This document shows positions 9,529 through 19,435 of a stretch of DNA of 64,000 bases, in pieces. Origin of the DNA: Rhodospirillaceae bacterium (GTDB taxonomy: Bacteria > Pseudomonadota > Alphaproteobacteria > SP197); assembly GCA_002722885.1 (NCBI GenBank), contig PBNE01000006.1:85690-149689 (forward strand), in the 5' to 3' direction. Within the stretch, counting starts at the first letter, position 1. Each line of letters starts with the position of its first letter. The translations under genes were made by a program, and so were the position numbers. The notes beneath the pieces were generated by a model, which saw only the letters and a program-made list of their open reading frames with translations, was not told the DNA's origin and did not search any database.

Positions 9529-10104
9529 CTAGTTCGGCCTGCCCATATCGCCGATGTCGGTCGACAGCAGGGCGGGATCGATACCGATCTTGGTCAGGGC
9601 ATGATGCCACTTGTTGTCGAGATCGGCTTCGAACAGCAGGTCGTGGTCGGCGTCGCACAACAGCCAGCCGTTGGCCTGAATCTCTGCATCCAGCTGGCCC
9701 GGTGCCCAGCCGGCATAACCCAGGGCAAGAATGCTGTTCTTCGGCCCTGTTCCGGTCGCCATGGCGCGCAAAACATCGATCGTCGCCGTCAGAGCGACAC
9801 CGCCGGCGATCTGCAATGTGCCGTCGTGTAGGTAGTCATCGGAATGCAGGACAAAGCCGCGGCCTGTTTCGACCGGCCCTCCGAACTGGATGCGGATGGT
9901 CTGATCGGACTCGCAGCCCTCGATCTCCATCTGCTCCATCAGTTCGGCGAAGGAGAAGTCCTCCAGCGGCTTGTTGACGACGATGCCCATGGCGCCGTCC
10001 TCGCTGTGGGCACAAAGGTAGATCACCGTGCGTTCGAATCGCGGATCGCCCATCGTCGGCATCGCGATCAGGCAGCGGCCTTCCAGATAGGTATCGTCGG
10101 ACAT
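9529..10104 (-). CDS. yqgE: YqgE/AlgH family protein (UPF0301)
   Basis: UPF0301 family, whose molecular function is unresolved. It is 191 residues with the family blocks [29 protein letters not shown] and the C-terminal [13 protein letters not shown]. The start at 10104 is chosen because GGAG lies about 10 bases upstream; an ATG at 10113 is also possible, and the longer frame to 10176 is unlikely since homologues begin just before YLEG. It is convergent with the GNAT gene with only 13 bases between them. Confidence 0.9.
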   Translation of the reverse strand: MSDDTYLEGRCLIAMPTMGDPRFERTVIYLCAHSEDGAMGIVVNKPLEDFSFAELMEQMEIEGCESDQTIRIQFGGPVETGRGFVLHSDDYLHDGTLQIAGGVALTATIDVLRAMATGTGPKNSILALGYAGWAPGQLDAEIQANGWLLCDADHDLLFEADLDNKWHHALTKIGIDPALLSTDIGDMGRPN

Positions 10105-10322
10105 GGTCAGCATGCTCCAGCCGTGGCCCCGCGTCTCCAAAGCCCCAGAGGTTCCAGAATAGTGGCCCTGTGTCACAAGGCCAGAAGGAACCGGAGGTCC
10201 GGTGAAGATTTGATGATGATTGCGCAGGCGAAACGTGGCTTGAGTGTGGCGCTGTGGTCGCCATATCTTGAGCAGTCACCGGTGCGGCCGGTGGGAAAAC
10301 CAGATTCAAGGGAAGATTCATT

Positions 10323-10805
10323 ATGGCCATCAAGGTCGGAGACACCATGCCTTCGGGCACCATGCACACGATGACGGCGAATGGTCCGTCCGAAGTCAGC
10401 ACCGACGAGCTCTTCAAGGGCAAGAAGGTTGTGCTGTTCTCGGTTCCCGGCGCTTTCACACCGACCTGCTCGGCCAAGCACCTGCCCAGCTTCGTGCAGA
10501 ACGCCGATGCGATCAAGGCCAAGGGCGTCGACACCATCGCCTGCATGGCCGTGAACGACGCCTACGTCATGGGCGCATGGGGCGATCACCAGAATGTCGG
10601 CGACAAGGTCATGATGCTGGCCGATGGCGCCGCAGACTACTCCAAGGCCCTGGGCCTTGAACTTGATCTGACCGGCGTGGCCTTCGGCATGCGCGGCAAG
10701 CGCTTCTCGCTGCTCGTTGATGACGGGGTGGTCAAGGAGGTCAACGTCGACGAAGACGGATTCTCGTCGACCAGCGCCGAAACGATGCTTGAACAGCTCG
10801 GCTGA
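10323..10805 (+). CDS. Peroxiredoxin, Prx5 type
   Basis: Thiol peroxidase of the Prx5/hybrid subfamily, 160 residues, reducing H2O2 and alkyl hydroperoxides with thioredoxin or glutaredoxin as reductant. The peroxidatic Cys49 is in PGAFTPTCSAKHLP, the canonical motif. No resolving Cys is obvious besides Cys in TIACMAVND, and no glutaredoxin domain is fused. It is monocistronic, with yqgE divergent upstream, and ends in a hairpin shared with the convergent rnhA. Confidence 0.95.
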   Translation: MAIKVGDTMPSGTMHTMTANGPSEVSTDELFKGKKVVLFSVPGAFTPTCSAKHLPSFVQNADAIKAKGVDTIACMAVNDAYVMGAWGDHQNVGDKVMMLADGAADYSKALGLELDLTGVAFGMRGKRFSLLVDDGVVKEVNVDEDGFSSTSAETMLEQLG

Positions 10806-10814
10806 TTTTTTGAC

Positions 10815-10846
10815 GGAGGCTTCTGTTCCTGAAAGCAGGAGCCTCC
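10815..10846. terminator. Hairpin between convergent peroxiredoxin and rnhA genes
   Basis: An 11-bp stem (GGAGGCTTCTG / CAGGAGCCTCC with one G-T wobble) and a 10-base loop, lying just past the peroxiredoxin stop and four bases from the rnhA stop. Neither side has a strong T-tract after the stem, so it is a candidate bidirectional structure rather than a textbook intrinsic terminator. Confidence 0.45.
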
Positions 10847-10849
10847 GCT

Positions 10850-11296
10850 TCAGCCTCCCGGCAGATAGGGTGCCATGCCCTGGCGCGCCAGGGCATCGGC
10901 GCGCTCGTTGCCGGGATCGCCCGCGTGGCCCTTCACCCAGCGCCAGTCGATTGTGTGGCGTGTCATGGCTTCGTCCAAGGCGCGCCATAGGTCGGCGTTT
11001 TTGACCGGCTTCTTGGCTGCCGTCTTCCAGCCGTCGGTCTTCCACTTGGGCATCCAGGACGTCACGCCGTCCTTCAGATAGGTGCTGTCGGTGTGCAGGA
11101 CCACGTCTGAGGATCGCTTGAGCGCACGCAGGGCCATCAGTGCCGCGGTCATCTCCATGCGGTTGTTCGTGGTTTCCATCTCACCGCCGATGAGTTCCTT
11201 TTCTTCGTCGCGCCACAGCAGCAGGGCGCCCCAGCCGCCTGGACCGGGATTGCCCGAACATGCACCATCCGTGTAGATCGTTATGGGTTCGCTCAC
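10850..11296 (-). CDS. rnhA: Ribonuclease HI
   Basis: Endonuclease that cleaves the RNA strand of RNA-DNA hybrids. It is 148 residues. The first catalytic Asp is in [17 protein letters not shown], the Glu in [13 protein letters not shown], the next Asp in [11 protein letters not shown], and the last acidic residue lies in [15 protein letters not shown]. All residues of the DEDD site appear intact. Its ATG overlaps the thrB stop by four bases, so it is the last gene of an ispH-thrB-rnhA transcript. Confidence 0.97.
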   Translation of the reverse strand: MSEPITIYTDGACSGNPGPGGWGALLLWRDEEKELIGGEMETTNNRMEMTAALMALRALKRSSDVVLHTDSTYLKDGVTSWMPKWKTDGWKTAAKKPVKNADLWRALDEAMTRHTIDWRWVKGHAGDPGNERADALARQGMAPYLPGG

Positions 11297-12261
11297 GACG
11301 TCAGCAACCCGTAGTCGGCAGCGCTCGCAACGCCGCGATGGAAGCGCATCTTGGCGAGGTACTCACGCGGGTCTTTCGGCGTGACCAACGCGCCGTCGAC
11401 CGGGTGAAGCCAGTCGAACAGACGGGTCATCAGGAACCGCAGGGCTGCACCACGCGCGAGCAGCGGCAGGGCGTCGACCTCGGCCTGTTCGAAGGGCCGA
11501 ACCTGCCTGTAGGCGTGCAGAAAGGCTCGCGCCTTGGTCACGTTGAACTCGCGGGTGTTCTCGAAACACCAGGCGTTCAGGCCGATTGCCACATCGTAGG
11601 CCAGCAGGTCGTTGCAGGCGAAATAGAAGTCGATCAGACCGGACAACGTGCTGCCTTCGAAGAAAACGTTGTCGCAGAAGAGATCGGCATGGATGACACC
11701 CGCCGGCAGATCGCGTGGCCAGGAGCGCTCCATCAGCGTAATCTCACCCGTGATTTCGTCGCACAGCCCGAGTTCGATCTCACCAGCGCGTTCGTGGCAG
11801 CCCTCCGCCAGCCTTCGCCAGCCGTCGACCGACAGATTGTTCGCGCGCGTGAGCTCGAAACCGGCACTCTTAATGTGCATGTCGGCCATGGCGCGGCCAA
11901 CACCGGCACAATGTTCGGCCGTGGCGCGGCGCGGCGAGACTCCGTTCAGGAAGCTGATCAGCGCGGCAGGCCGGCCATTGAGCTCCTTGAGAGAGTGGCC
12001 TTGTCGGTCCTTGATTGGTGTGGGGCAGGGGAAGTCCTGCTGCGCAAGATGATCCATCAAACCGAGAAAGAACGGCAGATCGCAGGCGCTGACGCGCTTT
12101 TCGTAAAGCGTCAGGATGAACGGGCCAGACTCGGTCATCACGAAGTAGTTGCTGTTCTCGACTCCTTCGGCAATGCCCTTCATTGAGACCAGCGCCCCAA
12201 GGTCGTACTCCGCCAGGAACACATCGAGGTCTTCTGCTGCAACGTCGGTGTAGACGGCCAT
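11293..12261 (-). CDS. thrB: Homoserine kinase, aminoglycoside-phosphotransferase fold
   Basis: ThrB of the APH-like type found in proteobacteria rather than the GHMP type. It is 322 residues and phosphorylates homoserine for ThrC. The N-terminal block with [10 protein letters not shown] resembles the nucleotide-binding loop, and the APH catalytic segment is [16 protein letters not shown] (Asp in HADLF) with the downstream Asp in [12 protein letters not shown]. It overlaps rnhA by four bases and is 11 bases from ispH. Confidence 0.95.
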   Translation of the reverse strand: MAVYTDVAAEDLDVFLAEYDLGALVSMKGIAEGVENSNYFVMTESGPFILTLYEKRVSACDLPFFLGLMDHLAQQDFPCPTPIKDRQGHSLKELNGRPAALISFLNGVSPRRATAEHCAGVGRAMADMHIKSAGFELTRANNLSVDGWRRLAEGCHERAGEIELGLCDEITGEITLMERSWPRDLPAGVIHADLFCDNVFFEGSTLSGLIDFYFACNDLLAYDVAIGLNAWCFENTREFNVTKARAFLHAYRQVRPFEQAEVDALPLLARGAALRFLMTRLFDWLHPVDGALVTPKDPREYLAKMRFHRGVASAADYGLLTS

Positions 12262-12272
12262 CGGTTCGCCGT

Positions 12273-13232
12273 TCAGCTCGCCAGCGCGCGCGGCAGCTTG
12301 AAATGCACATCCTCGCGTGTGACCTCAACCTCCTCGATCGTCAGGTCGTAACATTGTCGCAAACAATCGATTACTTCTTCGACAAGAACCTCCGGTGCCG
12401 AAGCACCGGCCGTGATGCCGATGCTGGCAACTCCTTCGAGATCCATATCGGCCAGTCGATCGGCGCGCGCAATCAACACCGCATCTCGTGCTCCGGACGC
12501 TTTGGCGACTTCGACCAGGCGCACAGAGTTTGAGGAGTTGTCTGCGCCGATCACCAGCATCAGGTCACAGCGCTCGGCGATCGCCTTCACCGCCTGCTGG
12601 CGGTTGGTCGTGGCATAACAGATATCCTGGCGATGTGGGCCGTGAATGTCCGGAAACCGTTCCTTCAACACCTTGACGATCTCCACCGTGTCATCGACCG
12701 ACAGCGTTGTCTGTGTGATATACGCCAGAGCGCCAGGATCAGCGGGTTCGACCGCGCGGGCATCGTCAGTCGACTGGACCAGAATGATCGCATCATCGGG
12801 CAGCTGCCCCATCGTGCCCACGACTTCGGGATGTCCGGCATGGCCGATCAGGATGATCTGACGGTCGGCAGCATGGTGCTTCTCCGCTTCACGATGAACC
12901 TTGCTGACCAGAGGGCAGGTGGCGTCGAGGTAGAACATGTCCCGCGTCTCGGCATCGGCCGGCACGGATTTCGGCACGCCATGCGCAGAGAACACGACGG
13001 GCTGGTTGTTGTTCGGAATCTCGTCGAGCTCTTCGACAAACACTGCGCCCTTGGCTTCCAGAGATTCGACGACAAAGCGGTTGTGGACGATCTCATGGCG
13101 GACATAGACCGGTGCGCCATGACGCTCGATCGCCTGTTCGACGATCTGGATCGCACGGTCAACACCTGCACAGAAGCCACGAGGGCTCGCCAGAAGAATC
13201 TGCAGGGGCGGAAGGTGTCTGGGCGCATTCAT
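12273..13232 (-). CDS. ispH: 4-hydroxy-3-methylbut-2-enyl diphosphate reductase
   Basis: Last enzyme of the MEP isoprenoid pathway, an iron-sulfur reductase making IPP and DMAPP. It is 319 residues. Cluster-binding cysteines are Cys21 ([11 protein letters not shown]), Cys106 ([12 protein letters not shown]) and the Cys in [11 protein letters not shown] near residue 204; the diphosphate-binding [12 protein letters not shown] motif is also present. ispE, another MEP gene, is at 46188. It is the first gene of the minus-strand ispH-thrB-rnhA set, so its promoter should lie in 13233-13444. Confidence 0.97.
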   Translation of the reverse strand: MNAPRHLPPLQILLASPRGFCAGVDRAIQIVEQAIERHGAPVYVRHEIVHNRFVVESLEAKGAVFVEELDEIPNNNQPVVFSAHGVPKSVPADAETRDMFYLDATCPLVSKVHREAEKHHAADRQIILIGHAGHPEVVGTMGQLPDDAIILVQSTDDARAVEPADPGALAYITQTTLSVDDTVEIVKVLKERFPDIHGPHRQDICYATTNRQQAVKAIAERCDLMLVIGADNSSNSVRLVEVAKASGARDAVLIARADRLADMDLEGVASIGITAGASAPEVLVEEVIDCLRQCYDLTIEEVEVTREDVHFKLPRALAS

Positions 13233-13444
13233 GTCCGTTCAATCCTATCTCAAGGTGTCAGACTTTCGCGAGCCTGACCCGATACCGTGTCATGGCAATG
13301 GCGGCTCGTCATCTCCGGCACGGAGCTGCTGTATAGAGCGGAATTGACCTCTGAGACAGCCCAACTCGTGGTTCCGTCCCGTGGTGTTCCGCATTATGGT
13401 GGCGCCGCTTGATACCGCTCGCCAGCCCATCGGAGGGGCCGACC

Positions 13445-13579
13445 ATGAGTGAAGATGTCGTCATCGCGCAAAAGAGTCTCTACAAGGTAGATCTGAAGGC
13501 AGGCGAGAAGTATTTCTAGTGCACCTGTGGCCGGAGCGGCACGCAGCCGTTCTGCGACGGCGCGCACAGCAAGCTCTAA
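13445..13579 (+). pseudogene. CDGSH-type iron-sulfur protein interrupted by in-frame TAG
   Basis: A 45-codon frame from ATG 13445 to TAA 13577-13579. After the stop at codon 25 (TAG, 13517-13519) the frame reads the complete CDGSH cluster motif C-x-C-x2-S-x3-P-x-C-D-G-x-H. The codon directly before the first Cys is Trp in many family members, so TGG to TAG is the simplest explanation. The usual residues after the His (typically 10-20 more) are also missing. Without readthrough only a 24-residue peptide lacking every ligand would be made. It is called a pseudogene; translational readthrough is possible but unsupported. TAG is used as an ordinary stop elsewhere in the window, for example by the M16 peptidase and gcvPB genes. 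Confidence 0.7.
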
Positions 13580-13607
13580 GATTCCAGAGTTCGGACCCTC
13601 AATCGAT

Positions 13608-14150
13608 ATGACATCCTGTTTGACCCGTTGGCGATTCCTGCCCGTCCTGGCATTGCTGTTTGTTCTTGCGGCGTGCGGCGGTGAGGAAGAAGTGGTCGTA
13701 CTGACCTGCCCACAGGTCCTGATCGTTGATGAGGCGTCGCGCCTGACGCAGTACGCCCCCGGTGACGGCCGCGACATGCTCGACATTCGTTATGACGCAA
13801 AGATCGGCACCGTTGAATGGGTATGCGAGTTCCATGCCGAGGAAAACCGGGTCGATGTTGAGGTCCGGTTCGGCGTGCTCGCACTGCGCGGCCCGGCAGC
13901 GGAGAGCTCGGTCGCAAGACTGCCCTACTTTGTGGCGGTGGCCGATCCGCAGGGCGAGATCATGGCAAAGCAGGTCTTCGCTATCGAATCCGAGTTCCCG
14001 GGCAACGCACTTGAGATCGGTCATGTTGAGACCGTGTTCCAGCACCTGCATTACGCCAGCCTGAGTCAGGCTCAGAGCTACACGGTCTACATCGGATTCC
14101 AGCTCACGCCCAAACAGCTTCAGGATGTTCGCGCCGGCGCCGGATTCTGA
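13608..14150 (+). CDS. Predicted lipoprotein of unknown function
   Basis: A 180-residue protein from ATG 13608. It has a signal peptide with hydrophobic core at residues 11-21 and a lipobox LAAC with Cys23, followed by GGEEE, so it is predicted to be lipid-anchored in the envelope. The mature part is mostly beta-strand-like, with Cys in LTCPQVLI and VEWVCEFH that could form a disulfide. No family was recognised with confidence. It starts 28 bases after the broken CDGSH frame and precedes the glycine riboswitch. Confidence 0.75.
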   Translation: MTSCLTRWRFLPVLALLFVLAACGGEEEVVVLTCPQVLIVDEASRLTQYAPGDGRDMLDIRYDAKIGTVEWVCEFHAEENRVDVEVRFGVLALRGPAAESSVARLPYFVAVADPQGEIMAKQVFAIESEFPGNALEIGHVETVFQHLHYASLSQAQSYTVYIGFQLTPKQLQDVRAGAGF

Positions 14151-14246
14151 AGCGCCGGATTCGCTCACACCTGCAACGTCACAGTCATGTGCGGAAGGTT
14201 GACCCCGGGCCCGGCCCGCGCCCATGATGGCGGCGGCCGCTGAACG

Positions 14247-14418
14247 CTGCGGTAGAGACCGGATCTGATCCGGCGCCGAAGGAGCAACCTGCCCCGGAAT
14301 CTCTCAGGCAAACGGACCGCAGCGAGATGGCCACTCTGGAGAGGAGGCGGTTTCTTGCCGTCTCACCGAAGGGGAAAACCGGCAGTGCCGGTGAACGCTC
14401 TCAGGTTCTGCGACAGAG
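14247..14418 (+). promoter_or_regulatory. Tandem glycine riboswitch upstream of gcvT
   Basis: Two adjacent aptamers. Aptamer 1 spans 14247-14322, closed by a perfect 7-bp P1 (CTGCGGT at 14247-14253 with ACCGCAG at 14316-14322). It contains the conserved GCCGAAGGAGCAA and CTCTCAGGCAAACGGACC elements. A short linker leads to aptamer 2 at 14334-14418, whose P1 pairs CTCTG with CAGAG; it shows CACCGAAGGGG, the CTCTCAGG core and GCGACAGAGG. This matches the glycine riboswitch family, in which glycine binding turns on the glycine cleavage genes. Its position directly upstream of gcvTHP fits exactly. Confidence 0.93.
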
Positions 14419-14472
14419 GGGGCAACGGAGATGCAAGTCGGGATTTTCCGTTGTATCCGTGTGGAGAGCCGT

Positions 14473-15657
14473 TTGACCGACCAGACCGAGCTTCTGACGA
14501 CCCCTTTGGATGCCCTGCACCGCGAACAGGGTGCACGCATGGTGCCGTTCGCCGGCTATGACATGCCGGTGCAGTATCCCACGGGCATTCTGACCGAGCA
14601 CAAGCACACACGGGCCGCGGCAGGTTTGTTCGATGTTTCTCACATGGGCCAGGTCCGCATAACGGCTAGCAACGGCGGCAGCCTGGAAGAGGCCGCACGG
14701 GCGCTCGAGGCTCTGGTTCCCGCCGATATCGTGAACCTGAAGCCCGGCCGTATCCGCTACACCCAGTTCACCAATGCCCAAGGCGGCATTCTTGATGATC
14801 TGATGGTGACGGCGATGGGCGATCACCTCTATCTCGTGGTCAACGCGGGCTGCAAGGCGGCGGATGTCGCCCACATGGAGGCACACCTCGCGGACAGTTG
14901 TGAGATTGAAGTCCTGAGTTCACGTGCCCTGATCGCACTGCAGGGGCCGCAAGCGGTCGAGGTTTTTGCACGTCTCGTCCCTGATGCCGCAGCGCTGTCG
15001 TTCATGCAGTCGGCGACCTGGGATCTCGATGGTCATCGTCTTCTGGTCAGTCGTTCCGGTTACACCGGTGAAGATGGGCTGGAGATTTCCGTACCCGGTG
15101 GTGCAGCCGAGGAGCTCGTACGCCGGCTTCTGGCAGAGGAGGAGGTCGCGCCGATCGGGCTCGGCGCACGCGACAGCCTCCGCCTTGAAGCCGGTCTTTG
15201 TCTCTACGGTCACGACATCGATGCGATCACAACGCCTGTTGAGGCCGCACTCACCTGGTCAATCCAGAAGCGGCGGCGAGAGGAAGGCGGTTTCCCCGGG
15301 GCCGAAACCATCCAGCGCCAGCTGGCAGATGGGCCCGGGAGGCTGCGCGTCGGCGTCCGGCCCGAGGGCCGCGCACCTGTGCGTGAAGGCGCGACGATCC
15401 GCAATACCTCCGGTGACGACATCGGTGTCGTCACCAGTGGGGGTTTCGGCGGGACGGTCGGCGGGCCCGTGGCCATGGGTTATGTGGCGGAAGCCCATGC
15501 TGCAGTGGGAACGCCGGTGGAACTGGATCTCAGGGGCAAGGGTGTGCCGGCTGCCGTGGCGGCGCTGCCCTTTGTCCCGAATGGTTATCGACGTTGCACA
15601 TCAAGAAAGAGGGAAGTCTTGAACCATGAGAGACAGAGTCTACAGCACGGACCATGA
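14473..15657 (+). CDS. gcvT: Glycine cleavage system T protein (aminomethyltransferase)
   Basis: T protein of the glycine cleavage complex, moving the methylene group from the H-protein lipoyl arm to tetrahydrofolate. The TTG at 14473 is preferred because GGAGAG lies just upstream and homologues begin with MTD-like residues before LLTTPL. An ATG at 14431 is in frame but lies against the riboswitch. The GARMVPFAGYDMPVQYP motif and the folate-binding region around SGYTGEDGLEISVP are present. The C-terminus continues about 23 residues past the usual end (ALPFVPNGYRR) and overlaps the start of gcvH by 32 bases, which is unusual and could reflect loss of the original stop. Confidence 0.94.
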   Translation: MTDQTELLTTPLDALHREQGARMVPFAGYDMPVQYPTGILTEHKHTRAAAGLFDVSHMGQVRITASNGGSLEEAARALEALVPADIVNLKPGRIRYTQFTNAQGGILDDLMVTAMGDHLYLVVNAGCKAADVAHMEAHLADSCEIEVLSSRALIALQGPQAVEVFARLVPDAAALSFMQSATWDLDGHRLLVSRSGYTGEDGLEISVPGGAAEELVRRLLAEEEVAPIGLGARDSLRLEAGLCLYGHDIDAITTPVEAALTWSIQKRRREEGGFPGAETIQRQLADGPGRLRVGVRPEGRAPVREGATIRNTSGDDIGVVTSGGFGGTVGGPVAMGYVAEAHAAVGTPVELDLRGKGVPAAVAALPFVPNGYRRCTSRKREVLNHERQSLQHGP

Positions 15658-16003
15658 GTGGATCGAACTGGATGGCGACATCGCGACTGTCGGTATCTCC
15701 GATCATGCGCAGGAACAACTTGGTGACGTGGTGTTTGTCGAACTGCCCGACGTGGGGCGCACCGTGGCGCAGAACGAGGAGGCTTGTGTGGTCGAGTCAG
15801 TCAAGGCCGCCAGTGAGGTCTATGCCCCGGTCTCCGGCGAGATCGTCGAGGTCAACGAGCTGCTGGCCGAAGACCCGGCCCAGGTGAACGCCGATGCCTA
15901 TGGCACCGGCTGGTTCATCCGCATCAAGGTCGATGACCCAGGCCAGCTCGACGGTATGATGAACGAAGAGGCTTATCAGGAGTTCCTGGTGGAGCTCGAC
16001 TGA
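15626..16003 (+). CDS. gcvH: Glycine cleavage system H protein
   Basis: Lipoyl carrier of the glycine cleavage complex, 125 residues. The lipoylated residue is Lys60 in [15 protein letters not shown], matching the family exactly. The N-terminal STDHEWIEL motif is also typical. The start lies inside the 3' end of gcvT, and the stop overlaps the gcvPA ATG by one base, implying tight translational coupling downstream of the glycine riboswitch. Confidence 0.97.
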   Translation: MRDRVYSTDHEWIELDGDIATVGISDHAQEQLGDVVFVELPDVGRTVAQNEEACVVESVKAASEVYAPVSGEIVEVNELLAEDPAQVNADAYGTGWFIRIKVDDPGQLDGMMNEEAYQEFLVELD

Positions 16004-17349
16004 TGCGCTATTTGCCCCAGACGGACAGCGACCGGCAGGCGATGCTGGCCACGATTGGTGTCGAGAGTATCGATGACCTCTATGTCGATGTGCCGCGCAG
16101 CGCCTGGCTCGACGGCCCGGTCGACCTGCCTCACCACCAGGGTGAGTTGCAGGTTGAACGGGCGCTTGGTGCGATGGCGGCGAAGAATCTTCATGGCGGC
16201 AATGCGCCGTTTTTTGTCGGCTGTGGCGCCTATCGGCATCACGTGCCGGCGTCGGTCGACGCACTGATCCAGCGGGGCGAGTTCCTTACCTCCTACACGC
16301 CTTACCAGCCCGAGGTGAGCCAGGGCACGCTGCAGATGCTCTTCGAGTTCCAGACCATGGTTGCCATGCTCACCGGCATGGATGTCGCCAATGCGTCAAT
16401 GTATGACGGGGCATCGAGCGCGGCCGAGGCGGTGCTGATGGCGAATAGGGTAACCCGGCGGCACAGGGCCGTGTTGTCGGGCGGGCTGCATCCGCACTAC
16501 CGCGAGACGGTCGAAACCTATGCGCGGTACGGCGATTTTGAAATCGCTAGCCAGGATCTCGATCCCGACGGCACACAGGACCTCGCTGCTCTGATTGACG
16601 AGAACACGAGCTGTGTTGTGGTCCAGGCGCCCGACATCATGGGCCGGCTGAGTGACCTCAGAGCGCTGGCGGATGCCTGCCATCACGCTGGTGCCTTGCT
16701 GGTGGCGGTGGTGACCGAGGTCGTCTCGCTGGGGCTGGTCAAATCACCGGGTGAGACGGGCGCCGACATCGTGGTCTGCGAGGGCCAGTCGCTTGGCAAT
16801 CCACTGGGTTTCGGCGGGCCTTATCTTGGGCTCTTTGCGACTCGCGACAAATACGTTCGCCAGATGCCGGGCCGGCTTGTTGGTGAAACGGCCGACACCG
16901 AAGGCAAGCGGGGCTGGGTGCTTACCCTTTCAACCCGCGAGCAGCACATCCGCCGCGAGAAGGCGACCAGCAACATCTGCACCAATTCGGGCCTCTGCGC
17001 GCTCGCCTTCACCATTCACCTTTCGCTCCTGGGCGAAGCGGGCCTGACCAGACTGGCCAGGCTCAACCACGAGGCGGCCCAACGCACTGCTGACGAACTG
17101 GCCGGCATCGACGGCGTCACGGTTCTGAACGAGACTTACTTCAACGAATTCACCGTGCGGCTGGCAAAGCCTGCAGCCGGGATTGTTGATGCCATGGCCG
17201 AGCGGGGTGTTCTTGCCGGTGTGCCGCTCTCTCGGTTCATGCCCGGTGATAGCCGCTATACCGATCTTCTGGCGATCGCGGCAACCGAAATGACCACGGA
17301 TGAGGAGATCGCGGCCCTGGCCGAGGGCCTCCGGGAGGCGCTGTCATGA
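16003..17349 (+). CDS. gcvPA: Glycine dehydrogenase (decarboxylating) subunit 1
   Basis: Alpha half of the split P protein, 448 residues. Split P proteins (gcvPA plus gcvPB) form a heterotetramer that decarboxylates glycine with PLP and loads the aminomethyl group on GcvH. The N-terminal [15 protein letters not shown] and the [15 protein letters not shown] block, plus the Gly-rich segment [12 protein letters not shown], are characteristic. The catalytic lysine is in the other subunit. The stop overlaps the gcvPB ATG by four bases. Confidence 0.97.
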   Translation: MRYLPQTDSDRQAMLATIGVESIDDLYVDVPRSAWLDGPVDLPHHQGELQVERALGAMAAKNLHGGNAPFFVGCGAYRHHVPASVDALIQRGEFLTSYTPYQPEVSQGTLQMLFEFQTMVAMLTGMDVANASMYDGASSAAEAVLMANRVTRRHRAVLSGGLHPHYRETVETYARYGDFEIASQDLDPDGTQDLAALIDENTSCVVVQAPDIMGRLSDLRALADACHHAGALLVAVVTEVVSLGLVKSPGETGADIVVCEGQSLGNPLGFGGPYLGLFATRDKYVRQMPGRLVGETADTEGKRGWVLTLSTREQHIRREKATSNICTNSGLCALAFTIHLSLLGEAGLTRLARLNHEAAQRTADELAGIDGVTVLNETYFNEFTVRLAKPAAGIVDAMAERGVLAGVPLSRFMPGDSRYTDLLAIAATEMTTDEEIAALAEGLREALS

Positions 17350-18848
17350 GCCAGGTCACATCATCGGGCCACCGTGGCCTTGTCATGGATGAGCCACTGC
17401 TTTTCGAGATGGATGTCGAGGGTCGGACAGGTGTCGATCTACCGGAACCCGAGGGCCGTTCTCTGAAGCTGGGGGGACTGGAACGCAAGAGCCGCATCGG
17501 CCTAGCGGGCGTGTCCGAACCCCAGATCGTGCGTCACTTCACACGCCTCTCTCAGAAGAACTATGCCATTGATGCCGGGCTCTACCCGTTGGGATCGTGC
17601 ACGATGAAGCACAATCCCAGGCTCAACGAAAAGGCCGCGCGCCTGCCGGGTTTTGCCATGGCGCATCCCATGCAGCCGCAACAGACCGTGCAGGGCTGCC
17701 TCGAGTTGATGGGAATGCTTGCCCATTGGCTGATGACCCTGACCGGCATGCCCGGTGTCGCCATGTCGCCGGCCGCCGGCGCTCATGGCGAACTCGCGGG
17801 GCTCATGACCATACGTGCGGCACTGACGGCCCGGGGTGATGCACGCAAGACTGTGCTGGTGCCCGAATCGGCCCATGGAACGAACCCGGCCACGGCGGCG
17901 CTGTGTGACTACAAAGTCCAGGCGGTCCCCGCCAATCCGCGTGGCCGGATCGACATTGAGGAACTCAAGGAGGCGCTCGACGAAGATGTCGCCGCACTGA
18001 TGCTGACCAACCCCAACACCTGCGGCCTGTTCGAGGACGAGGTGGTCGAGGTGGCAGAGCTGATCCATAACGCCGGTGGGTTCTTCTACGCTGATGGTGC
18101 CAACTTCAACGCCATCGTCGGCAGGGTGCGGCCCGGCGACCTGGGCGTGGATGCCATGCACATCAATCTCCACAAGACCTTTTCCACGCCCCATGGCGGG
18201 GGCGGGCCGGGCAGCGGCCCGGTGGTGCTGTCCGAACCGCTGGTGCCCTTTGCTCCGCTGCCCTATGCGGTGGCCGACGGCGAAGGCTGGCGTCTGGTCG
18301 AGCACGACGACAGCGGTCAGTCTTTCGGACGCCTGCGCAGCTTCCATGGCCAGATGGGCATGTTCGTGCGCGCGCTGGCCTACATGATGAGCCATGGAGC
18401 GGACGGCCTGCGTCAGGTCGCCGAGGATGCTGTGCTCAACGCCAACTATGTCATGGCCCGCCTGAAGGGCACCTACAACGCACCGTTCCCCGGACCCTGC
18501 ATGCACGAATGTCTGTTCGACGACCATAGTCTCAAGGATACGGGGGTTAGCACGCTCGATCTCGCCAAGGGCATGATCGACGAAGGCTTTCACCCGATGA
18601 CCATGTACTTCCCGCTTGTGGTGCATGGCGCGATGCTGATCGAGCCGACCGAGTCGGAGAGCAAGCAGAGCCTGGATCTCTTCTGCGACACCATGCTGCA
18701 CCTGATGGAACGTGCGCAGTCCGGTGATGCTGAATGGCTCCACGACGCACCACATCTTGCTCCCTGGAGCCGTCTCGACGAGACGGCGGCAGCGCGGCGT
18801 CCGGTGCTGACCTGGAAGCCTGATCCGGAGACGAACCGGGCGACCTAG
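17346..18848 (+). CDS. gcvPB: Glycine dehydrogenase (decarboxylating) subunit 2
   Basis: Beta half of the split P protein, 500 residues, carrying PLP on Lys277 in [19 protein letters not shown]. The substrate-binding blocks [12 protein letters not shown] (about residues 80-91) and [11 protein letters not shown] are intact. It is the last gene of the riboswitch-controlled gcvTHP operon. A hairpin at 18882-18908 separates it from the convergent F0 ATP synthase genes. Confidence 0.97.
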   Translation: MSQVTSSGHRGLVMDEPLLFEMDVEGRTGVDLPEPEGRSLKLGGLERKSRIGLAGVSEPQIVRHFTRLSQKNYAIDAGLYPLGSCTMKHNPRLNEKAARLPGFAMAHPMQPQQTVQGCLELMGMLAHWLMTLTGMPGVAMSPAAGAHGELAGLMTIRAALTARGDARKTVLVPESAHGTNPATAALCDYKVQAVPANPRGRIDIEELKEALDEDVAALMLTNPNTCGLFEDEVVEVAELIHNAGGFFYADGANFNAIVGRVRPGDLGVDAMHINLHKTFSTPHGGGGPGSGPVVLSEPLVPFAPLPYAVADGEGWRLVEHDDSGQSFGRLRSFHGQMGMFVRALAYMMSHGADGLRQVAEDAVLNANYVMARLKGTYNAPFPGPCMHECLFDDHSLKDTGVSTLDLAKGMIDEGFHPMTMYFPLVVHGAMLIEPTESESKQSLDLFCDTMLHLMERAQSGDAEWLHDAPHLAPWSRLDETAAARRPVLTWKPDPETNRAT

Positions 18849-18871
18849 CCGGATCGCGATCTGCTCCAAGG

Positions 18872-18908
18872 CAAAGAAAAAGGACGCCGGCCTTGCCGCC
18901 AGGCGCCC
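18872..18908 (-). terminator. Intrinsic terminator of the F0 ATP synthase operon (also possible for gcvPB)
   Basis: Read on the minus strand, a 7-bp stem GGGCGCC / GGCGTCC with one G-T pair is followed by TTTTTCTTTG, a proper U-tract, about 34 bases past the atpF stop. On the plus strand the same hairpin is followed by CTTTCTC, so it may also stop gcv transcription. Confidence 0.75.
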
Positions 18909-18941
18909 TTTCTCGTCCAGTGCCCCCCAGAAAACTGAGAT

Positions 18942-19433
18942 CTAGTGCAGGCGTTTGCCGATTTCGCCGATGGCGTCGTCAACCAGCCTGGCCTGTTCGG
19001 TGTCGCCGATCTTGTCGTCGAGCAGCTTGCGTGTCGCCTTGAGTGCCAGGTCGACGGCAGCGCTGCGAACGTCGCGCACGGCGTCCTGCTCGGCCTGACC
19101 GATCCGGTCCAGCGCCATCTGGCGACGGCGTGAGACCTGATGCTCCAGCTCTTCGGCGGCGCGGCGTGAGAGGCGCTCGGCCTCTTCGCGAGCCCGAGCC
19201 ACGATCGCTTCGGCTTCCTTCTCCGCCTCGAGCTGCTTGCGCTCGTAGGACGCCAGGAGTTCCTGGGCCTCCTCGCGCAGGCGGCGGGCCTCGTCGAGTT
19301 CGTTGGCGATCTTCTCGGAACGACCGTCGAGCCCACCCAGAATCATCTTCGAGAGCGGTTTCCAGACGATGGCAATCGCCAGGAAGAAAGAGACGGCGAC
19401 CCAGAAAGTGGGATCAGCAAAAAGCTTGTCCAT
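18942..19433 (-). CDS. atpF: ATP synthase F0 subunit b
   Basis: Peripheral-stalk subunit b, 163 residues. One N-terminal membrane helix (about residues 8-28, FWVAVSFFLAIAIVWKPL) is followed by a long charged helix rich in Glu, Arg and Ala from about residue 35 to 145 that would dimerise with b'. It is the last gene of the minus-strand F0 operon, starting two bases after the b' stop. Confidence 0.94.
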   Translation of the reverse strand: MDKLFADPTFWVAVSFFLAIAIVWKPLSKMILGGLDGRSEKIANELDEARRLREEAQELLASYERKQLEAEKEAEAIVARAREEAERLSRRAAEELEHQVSRRRQMALDRIGQAEQDAVRDVRSAAVDLALKATRKLLDDKIGDTEQARLVDDAIGEIGKRLH

Positions 19434-19435
19434 GC

